Source: Chroococcidiopsidaceae cyanobacterium CP_BM_RX_35 (GTDB lineage Bacteria > Cyanobacteriota > Cyanobacteriia > Cyanobacteriales > Chroococcidiopsidaceae). Taken from it: 9,742 nt of DNA. The notes under the pieces are model-generated. The model saw only the letters and a program-made list of their open reading frames with translations, did no database searches and was not told where the DNA came from. The DNA is taken from NCBI GenBank assembly GCA_019242465.1, contig JAFAVL010000572.1, forward strand, positions 1-9,742, written 5' to 3'. Position 1 is the first letter of the stretch. Each line of letters begins with the position of its first letter. Shown here in pieces: positions 5,790 to 9,742 of this stretch. The translations under genes were made by a program, and so were the position numbers.

Positions 5790-6641
5790 CTAACTCCCCA
5801 CTGCTTGCGGCGATGGTACTTGAGCCGACATGCCATTGTTGAGGATTGGCTTTCGGGTTTCCAAGTTAAACCGATATCCTTCAGCAAGAATGTGAAGCTT
5901 GACTCCGCAAATTGTCAAAGCCTCATCCTTCAACAGAGAGTCCAGGTTGTTGTGAGTAACTTCGGATACATCAACTACGGTAATGGCACCTGCCCCAACC
6001 ACTTCAAACTCATTGCCACTGACTACCATAGCTGTGTTCTCGTCAATACCAAATCCTAAGACGGCGGGCTGCTGTACCAGAGCGGAGAGTAAGCGTCCTA
6101 GCCGCCCGCGCTGTGAGAAATGCTGATCGACCACGACTCCCGGCAGGAAAGCCATACCAGGACCCATTTCCACAACCTCAACCCGAGGATTTGTCTCAGA
6201 ATCTCCCTCCACAATCATGATATCTGGCATCATAGCGGCTCCTGCACTTGTGCCTCCAACCACTAGTCCTTCAGAGAACCGTTGATGAATAGCTGTATCG
6301 AGTTCACTATCTTTAATTATGCTGATGATGCGAGCTTGGTCTCCTCCAGTAAAGAATACGCCAGTAGCCTTACGAATTGCTTCCAAAGCACTAGATGAAC
6401 TCGCATCTTCACGGTTAACGGTGTCAACTATGCGAACATCCTCAGCTCCTAGCCGCTCAAATATTCTTATATAGTTTTCTCCTACTTCCCTGGGCAGCTC
6501 TGTCGCAGCAGTCATGACAACAATCCTAGCTTTAACGCCTGCAGAGCGGCGAACAAATTCTCGCAGGACCTTGCATTCCCCCTCTTTGTCTTCCGCGCCG
6601 CCAATAATTACCAAATCTCCACTGCTCTTATCCAATGCCAT
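5790..6641 (-). CDS. cphB: Cyanophycinase
   Basis: A 283-residue cytoplasmic serine exopeptidase (peptidase family S51) that cuts the nitrogen-storage polymer cyanophycin into beta-Asp-Arg dipeptides. Visible signatures are VIIGGAEDK (11-19), FFTGGDQ (96-102), GGTSAGAAMMP (129-139) with nucleophile Ser132, VVDQHFSQRGRLGRLLSA (170-187) with His174, and GFGIDENTA (196-204) with Glu201. This Ser-His-Glu set, and the Asp172, Gln173, Arg178, Arg180 and Arg183 around it, match the arrangement described for Synechocystis cyanophycinase, so the enzyme should be active. The ATG at 6641 follows TAGAGGCAAT, a good ribosome binding site. The last dozen residues (SAQVPSPQAVGS) are a loose tail. An exact NtcA-type box lies about 70 bases upstream. 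The nearby divergent cphA2 points to polymer turnover. Other S51 members such as peptidase E are shorter and lack the DQHF-x-x-R-x-R block. Confidence 0.96.
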   Translation of the reverse strand: MALDKSSGDLVIIGGAEDKEGECKVLREFVRRSAGVKARIVVMTAATELPREVGENYIRIFERLGAEDVRIVDTVNREDASSSSALEAIRKATGVFFTGGDQARIISIIKDSELDTAIHQRFSEGLVVGGTSAGAAMMPDIMIVEGDSETNPRVEVVEMGPGMAFLPGVVVDQHFSQRGRLGRLLSALVQQPAVLGFGIDENTAMVVSGNEFEVVGAGAITVVDVSEVTHNNLDSLLKDEALTICGVKLHILAEGYRFNLETRKPILNNGMSAQVPSPQAVGS

Positions 6642-6660
6642 ATTGCCTCTATTCTCTAGC

Positions 6661-6672
6661 TATTTAACTTCA
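6661..6672. repeat. 12-base direct repeat, copy 1 (TATTTAACTTCA)
   Basis: Identical to 6791-6802, and 130 bases from it. This copy lies in the cphB leader, 20 bases before the start codon. Together the two copies bracket the NtcA-type box at 6712-6725, which makes a regulatory or duplication origin conceivable. Confidence 0.5.
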
Positions 6673-6711
6673 ATAAAGCATTACGAGATGTACGACCGGA
6701 ACAGCCAATCG

Positions 6712-6725
6712 GTAGATTCTTATAC
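6712..6725 (-). promoter_or_regulatory. NtcA-type binding box upstream of cphB
   Basis: The exact NtcA consensus GTA-N8-TAC is present (GTA 6712-6714, TAC 6723-6725); it is palindromic and reads on both strands. NtcA is the CRP-family global nitrogen regulator of cyanobacteria and usually binds near -41.5 of an activated start, with a TAN3T -10 box about 22 bases further on. In the cphB direction the best -10-like sequence at that distance is TACATC, a poor match. The box ends 70 bases before the cphB ATG and cphB is the only gene reading away from it nearby. The site match is seen directly; function is inferred. Confidence 0.5.
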
Positions 6726-6758
6726 AAAAATTCAAAATTTATTGTGTTAAGCGTCTCT

Positions 6759-6774
6759 AGTGATTAAGTGATTA
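6759..6774. repeat. Perfect tandem 8-base repeat AGTGATTA x2
   Basis: Two adjacent copies of AGTGATTA (6759-6766 and 6767-6774) lie about 40 bases upstream of the NtcA-type box in the cphB direction. Tandem half-sites of this size are compatible with a regulator binding to one face of the helix, but no known consensus is recognised. Confidence 0.4.
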
Positions 6775-6790
6775 GACGAAAGGAAAAGCT

Positions 6791-6802
6791 TATTTAACTT
6801 CA
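6791..6802. repeat. 12-base direct repeat, copy 2 (TATTTAACTTCA)
   Basis: Exact second copy of 6661-6672. It lies between the terminator hairpin of the 71-codon gene and the tandem 8-base repeat, at the distal end of the cphB upstream region. Confidence 0.5.
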
Positions 6803-6821
6803 GTTCTATTGCAGATACAAG

Positions 6822-6843
6822 AAAACCCCGCATTTGGGGGTTT
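6822..6843 (-). terminator. Rho-independent-type terminator of the 71-codon gene
   Basis: A 7-base perfect GC-rich stem, AAACCCC (6823-6829) with GGGGTTT (6837-6843), and a 7-base loop. On the minus strand the stem ends in GGGGTTTTCTT, a short T-rich tail. It lies 55 bases past the stop of the small minus-strand gene and before the cphB promoter region. It therefore separates the two transcripts, so cphB is probably transcribed from its own promoter. Confidence 0.6.
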
Positions 6844-6898
6844 CACACATTCTATGGTGGTTTTTAGTATTCGTTAGCTCAGAGTTATGTGGCTTAAA

Positions 6899-7114
6899 TC
6901 AACACTGACGCCCGAGCAAGTTACCCAAAAAAGAGCGTGCCTGCTCTAGGGGAACGTGCCTTGGTTTGCCTTTGAAAACAATCTGGTATTCATCTCCGTC
7001 TGGACCATCTCCATAGCCAGAAATGAGTTTTCGATGAAAAGCTTCCTCTGCAAGTTTTTCGACCTCATTTCTTAGAGCAGCTGTGTGCATTAGAGCCGCT
7101 TTTGTGCCGTTCAT
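6899..7114 (-). CDS. Small conserved-looking protein of unknown function between cphB and cphA2
   Basis: A 71-residue soluble protein. Residues 1-32 look helical (TAALRNEVEKLAEEAFHRKLI), followed by a Gly/Asp-rich turn (SGYGDGPDGDEY, 32-43), a strand pair (YQIVFKGKPRHVP, 43-55) and a final helix (LEQARSFLGNLLGRQC). I do not recognise a named family, though the 'YQIVFKGKPRH-PLEQARSFL' ending looks like other short cyanobacterial hypotheticals. That it is a real gene is supported by the complete architecture around it: a perfect TATAAT (7150-7155) 36 bases before the ATG and a terminator hairpin after the stop. The ribosome binding site is weak (AGCAAGAT). It reads towards cphB and away from cphA2, so it could belong functionally to the cyanophycin locus, but that is only positional inference. 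It has no metal, DNA-binding or membrane motif. Confidence 0.7.
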   Translation of the reverse strand: MNGTKAALMHTAALRNEVEKLAEEAFHRKLISGYGDGPDGDEYQIVFKGKPRHVPLEQARSFLGNLLGRQC

Positions 7115-7149
7115 ATCTTGCTGTTTTTTACTAAAATCGTCATTCCATA

Positions 7150-7155
7150 ATTATA
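7150..7155 (-). promoter_or_regulatory. -10 element (TATAAT) of the 71-codon gene
   Basis: On the minus strand the region reads GTCGGTTATAATTATGG, with a perfect TATAAT that would start transcription about 29 bases before the ATG at 7114. No good TTGACA lies 16-18 bases upstream, so an activator or an unusual -35 would be needed. Confidence 0.5.
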
Positions 7156-7231
7156 ACCGACTGGAATACCTGCCTATCCCTTTCAAAAGATATATTTCTC
7201 AGCCGAGGATCAGCTTAGAGTACTGGTTGCA

Positions 7232-7276
7232 GTAGCAAGGAATAAGAATTAGCAGAAAATTTAGCAGCAATAGGGT
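7232..7276 (+). promoter_or_regulatory. Candidate cphA2 promoter with degenerate NtcA-like site
   Basis: GTA-N8-TAA (7232-7245) differs from the NtcA consensus at one base and is followed 25 bases later by TAGGGT (7271-7276), which fits TAN3T. The spacing is a little long. Between them lie two copies of TTAGCAG (7249-7255 and 7261-7267), 12 bases apart. No -35 hexamer is visible, as expected for an activated promoter. This is a weak match and needs support from a mapped transcript start. Confidence 0.25.
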
Positions 7277-7306
7277 TAAGATCGGCGTTGCGGTGTTTAG
7301 CGAAAC

Positions 7307-7310
7307 GGAG
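7307..7310 (+). promoter_or_regulatory. Ribosome binding site that sets the cphA2 start
   Basis: GGAG ends 7 bases before the ATG at 7318. A longer reading from a TTG at 7288 would add ten residues (MRCLAKRRCS) but lacks such a site, so the ATG is preferred. Confidence 0.65.
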
Positions 7311-7317
7311 ATGCTCA

Positions 7318-9231
7318 ATGGTTCGAGACACAAGCACCGATGCAGTCCGCGTCAATGCTAGAAAAACTGATGTCTTCGATATCTTTAACTTTAAATATTT
7401 CATTGGTCCGAATCCCTATCTAGATACGGCAGCTTTAGTATTTGATTTTGCTCTAACTAAATCTAACCAACCTCTACCAGTTGATGTTTATCTCTCGCTC
7501 ATTGGCGATCGCTATCCAAGTCTACGTTCGGTGGAATCACACGAATCATATGCCCATTTGTTTGCCCAGACATTGGCGGAAGTCGGAAAACTGGATATGG
7601 ATTTGCACCTGACTCGCTGGAGTGTAAAGCCATATCCAAGCTTCACGAGAATTAGTATTCAGTCGCTCCACGAGCGCACGACCAAATCGCTAGTTTTCTT
7701 TGTTTGGGACTGGTTTGAAGCCATGGCTCAAGACGCAGACATCGCGTTTGAGGAGCAAATTGAAGTATTGCAGAACATGTTCCGGCAATCAGTCTATGGT
7801 GGTCCTACAGTCTACGCCTTACTGCGCACAGCTGCAGATAAAGGTATTCCCACGTTTTATCTGTGGGATGAAGGATTGATGCAGTACGGCTATGGGAAGA
7901 AGCAGTTTCGTGGTGTTGCAACAACATTTGATACCGATAGCCACTTAGATTCAGACTTCACCACCCGTAAGGACGAATGTAAGGCATTCTTAAACACCTT
8001 GGGCTTTCCAGTGCCTAAGGGTGATATTGTCCGCTCCTTGGAGGGGGCTTTGGCAGTAGCAAGAGAGATTGGCTACCCAGTGGCAGTTAAACCTGTAGTT
8101 GGTCACAAAGGAATTGGGGTGACGGCAGATGTGCAAGACTCAGAGGAACTAAAATCTGCCTTTTACAGAGCCCTCAGTGCTATTGCTGAAGAACAGCCAA
8201 AGCAGATTATTGTCGAGAGGAGCATCTCTGGGGCAGATTTCCGCTTGCTCTGTGTTAACGGCAGATTTGTTGCCGCTACTGAACGCCGTCCAGCATCGGT
8301 TGTCGGTGATGGTAGATCCACTATTGCTGAGTTGATTCAGCGCGAAAACCGAACAAAAGCTCGGAGGGACACACCAACTTCGGCGTTGAGTAAAATACAG
8401 AGCGACGAGGCAATGGAGATGTACCTAGACGCCCAGGGTTTATCCTTAAATAGTGTCATCGAAAGAGACCGCATCGTCTATCTACGCAAAGTTGCTAACT
8501 TATCAGCTGGCGGCGTCAGCATTGATGCAACGCATAACATTCACCCTGATAACGTCATCTTAGCGCAGGACATCGCGCAGCATTTCCGACTCACTTGCCT
8601 TGGTATTGATGTAATCGCCCGCGATCTTTCCCAATCCTGGAAGTCCAGTAACTTTGGCATTCTAGAGATCAATGCCGCTCCAGGCATATTTATGCATCTT
8701 AACCCCGCTGTTGGTGAAAGCATTGATGTCCCCTCCCATATCCTAGAAACCTTCTTTGAGTCTGGGGTTGCCGCCAGAGTACCGATCGTCACCTTCAACC
8801 AAATTTCTGTCCAAGAACTGCAAGAAACTATTGACCACATTCTTTCGCAACACCCCAACTGGACAATTGGCGCTGTTTGTCACGATGCAGTTTTCATCAA
8901 CCGCTCAGAGAAAATTCTGAACCAGGATTACAATACCAACGTCCAAAACTTGCTGCGTAATCCCAAGCTCGATCTACTCATTGTTGAATATGTAGAAGGC
9001 GTCTTGGAAACTGAGGGCATGTTTTATCAAGGCAGCAATTTGGTAGTCCTAGACAATCCTACGGAAACCGAGATGGTATTGGCACGAGACGTTCTCGAAA
9101 ACTCTGCTGTCGTTATTAAGGAAGGAAACCAAATCTCTATTCAACGTCAAGGTTTGATAGAACAGTATGAACTCGGCTCAGCAGAACCATTTACACGTGT
9201 CTATCTTAAGGAACTCGGAACGCTCTTTTAA
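7318..9231 (+). CDS. cphA2: Cyanophycin synthetase 2-type enzyme (beta-Asp-Arg dipeptide polymerase)
   Basis: A 637-residue protein related to cyanophycin synthetase but far shorter than CphA1 (about 870-900). Residues 1-~200 are the N-terminal domain (FDIFNFKYFIGPNPYLDTAALVFDF). Residues ~213-480 are an ATP-grasp domain with CphA-type motifs: FPVPKGDIVRSLEGA, GYPVAVKPVVGHKGIGVT (252-269), VERSISGADFRLLCVNG (299-315), RRPASVVGDGRSTIAELI (323-340), IHPDN (408-412) and LEINAAPGIFMH (449-460). The last ~150 residues are a reduced remnant of the Mur-ligase-like M domain; its ATP P-loop (GTNGKT in CphA1) is missing and the catalytic C-terminal lobe is absent. This is the described CphA2 layout. 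CphA2 enzymes join beta-Asp-Arg dipeptides into cyanophycin using one ATP site, recycling the product of cyanophycinase, and occur mainly in nitrogen-fixing cyanobacteria. cphB on the opposite strand nearby supports this. The start was chosen by the GGAG at 7307. A terminator-like hairpin follows. Confidence 0.88.
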   Translation: MVRDTSTDAVRVNARKTDVFDIFNFKYFIGPNPYLDTAALVFDFALTKSNQPLPVDVYLSLIGDRYPSLRSVESHESYAHLFAQTLAEVGKLDMDLHLTRWSVKPYPSFTRISIQSLHERTTKSLVFFVWDWFEAMAQDADIAFEEQIEVLQNMFRQSVYGGPTVYALLRTAADKGIPTFYLWDEGLMQYGYGKKQFRGVATTFDTDSHLDSDFTTRKDECKAFLNTLGFPVPKGDIVRSLEGALAVAREIGYPVAVKPVVGHKGIGVTADVQDSEELKSAFYRALSAIAEEQPKQIIVERSISGADFRLLCVNGRFVAATERRPASVVGDGRSTIAELIQRENRTKARRDTPTSALSKIQSDEAMEMYLDAQGLSLNSVIERDRIVYLRKVANLSAGGVSIDATHNIHPDNVILAQDIAQHFRLTCLGIDVIARDLSQSWKSSNFGILEINAAPGIFMHLNPAVGESIDVPSHILETFFESGVAARVPIVTFNQISVQELQETIDHILSQHPNWTIGAVCHDAVFINRSEKILNQDYNTNVQNLLRNPKLDLLIVEYVEGVLETEGMFYQGSNLVVLDNPTETEMVLARDVLENSAVVIKEGNQISIQRQGLIEQYELGSAEPFTRVYLKELGTLF

Positions 9232-9261
9232 CCAGGAGTAGAGTTCTAAATCTCTTTGGGT

Positions 9262-9308
9262 ATTCCTCCCTATCTACTTGGGGGAATCTCCTAGTTTTGT
9301 TTCTTTGC
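9262..9308 (+). terminator. Probable terminator of cphA2
   Basis: ATTCCTCCC (9262-9270) pairs with GGGGGAAT (9280-9287) with one bulged base and a 9-base loop. A T-rich stretch (TAGTTTTGTTTCTTTG, 9292-9307) follows a few bases later. It begins 30 bases after the cphA2 stop. Confidence 0.5.
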
Positions 9309-9652
9309 TAAATTTTATATGGTTACAGTATAGCTCGATATAAATCTAAAGATTTTGAGGTCGTTTAATTTCAAGACGTTAGATTGAAGCTTTTCTCATT
9401 CAAGCTGGGGAGCTTAATTGGTATTCAAGTTCGGGTGATTGATGAAAGTCCTGTTTTAATAGAGGACTAGCTGTTGGCGTCCTGACAAAGGTTACGGTTT
9501 AGGCTATTAAGTCAATAATTCAATTTTCCTTCCATCGCTTGAAGCGCAAAGATTTCAATTTAGTACTTTAAGTAAATTTCTCAAATAAGAGTCTCCTGTT
9601 TAAGATTAGTCAGAGACCTAACTAAAATTCATACATCTTGGATAGACACTTT

Positions 9653-9697
9653 TATCGAATGAAACTCCCCGGTGAGCATTCGATACTGGTTTCATTC
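9653..9697 (+). promoter_or_regulatory. Two mutually exclusive 9-base hairpins
   Basis: TATCGAATG (9653-9661) is perfectly complementary to CATTCGATA (9677-9685). The overlapping GAATGAAAC (9657-9665) is perfectly complementary to GTTTCATTC (9689-9697). Bases 9657-9661 can be in only one stem at a time, so the RNA could switch between two folds. An ATG of an open frame sits at 9659-9661, inside the shared arm. Pairing is seen directly; switching and regulation are inference, and no known riboswitch class is recognised. Confidence 0.35.
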
Positions 9698-9742
9698 AAC
9701 TTTAGAAGTAGCACCAACAACAAAGAACATCAATATCGGAAC
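9659..9742 (+). CDS. Possible N-terminus of a gene running out of the window
   Basis: From the ATG at 9659 the frame stays open for 28 codons to the window end, with product MKLPGEHSILVSFNFRSSTN and on to NKEHQYRN. A frame this short can be open by chance, the nearest ribosome-binding-like sequence (GGATA, 9640-9644) is too far, and no family is recognised. It is listed because the start codon falls in the hairpin system described here and because the long intergenic space suggests a gene begins soon. Confidence 0.2.
   Translation, partial: MKLPGEHSILVSFNFRSSTNNKEHQYRN

Larger units (their letters stand above)
9309..9742. other. Intergenic stretch with alternative hairpins, no convincing gene
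   Basis: About 430 AT-rich bases. I see no reading frame with gene-like composition on either strand apart from a possible 28-codon start at the right edge. The stretch holds two sets of overlapping inverted repeats. In the first, AGTCCT (9447-9452) pairs with AGGACT (9463-9468), or AGGAC (9463-9467) pairs with GTCCT (9479-9483). The second is a stronger pair at 9653-9697, listed separately. This looks like an upstream regulatory region for a gene beyond the window. Confidence 0.5.

Noticed and set aside
7288..7317. Ten-residue extension of cphA2 from a TTG start
   Set aside because: No ribosome binding site precedes the TTG, while GGAG at 7307-7310 sits at the right distance from the ATG at 7318. 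The extra residues (MRCLAKRRCS) look like untranslated leader.
8541..8858. 105-codon minus-strand open frame
   Set aside because: It is antisense to the ATP-grasp end of cphA2, which carries conserved NAAPG and HPDN motifs in the opposite frame.
7318..9231. Annotation as full cyanophycin synthetase CphA1
   Set aside because: The protein is about 250 residues too short and lacks the GTNGKT P-loop and the Mur-ligase-like catalytic part; no continuation is visible in any frame downstream.
9653..9697. Inverted repeat as an insertion-sequence end or simple terminator
   Set aside because: No transposase is visible, no target duplication is seen, and neither strand has a T-run after the stem.

Overview
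The window looks like chromosomal DNA from a cyanobacterium, probably of the nitrogen-fixing, filamentous or Chroococcidiopsis-like group. The evidence is gene content: a PAM68 photosystem II assembly gene next to rpsO, cyanophycinase, a CphA2-type cyanophycin synthetase and a DUF1517 protein. Two exact HIP1 octamers (GCGATCGC at 3658-3665 and 7505-7512) and purine-rich GCAGGGGA-type repeats after stop codons, a habit of many Nostocales-type genomes, point the same way. No mobile element, CRISPR array, tRNA or rRNA is visible.

Left part, plus strand (1-1829): the 3' end of a TPR-protein gene, a 200-residue soluble DUF1517-family protein 30 bases later, and a 291-residue lipoprotein with an Arg/Gly/Ser/Tyr-rich tail. 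A convergent minus-strand gene for class I-beta DAHP synthase (aroF-type, 1916-2977) follows, the first step of aromatic amino acid synthesis. The two convergent genes are separated by purine-rich repeats that form nested inverted repeats.

Middle part, minus strand (3196-6641): reading in transcription order, cphB (cyanophycinase), a GH13 alpha-glucan-active enzyme with an N-terminal CBM48-like domain, rpsO (ribosomal protein S15) and a PAM68-like gene. The rpsO stop codon directly abuts the PAM68 ribosome binding site. Upstream of cphB is an exact GTA-N8-TAC NtcA-type box flanked by two copies of a 12-base direct repeat and a tandem 8-base repeat.

Right part (6899-9742): a 71-codon minus-strand gene of unknown function with its own terminator hairpin and a perfect TATAAT, then a plus-strand cphA2 (7318-9231), a probable terminator, and about 430 bases without a convincing gene. 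That last stretch holds two sets of mutually exclusive hairpins and possibly the first 28 codons of another gene.

The biological centre is a cyanophycin recycling locus. Cyanophycinase cuts the nitrogen-storage polymer to beta-Asp-Arg dipeptides, and CphA2-type enzymes can re-polymerise such dipeptides. The two genes stand close together on opposite strands with a small unknown gene between them and an apparent nitrogen-control site upstream of cphB. The GH13 gene beside cphB touches on carbon storage as well, although a shared role is inference only.
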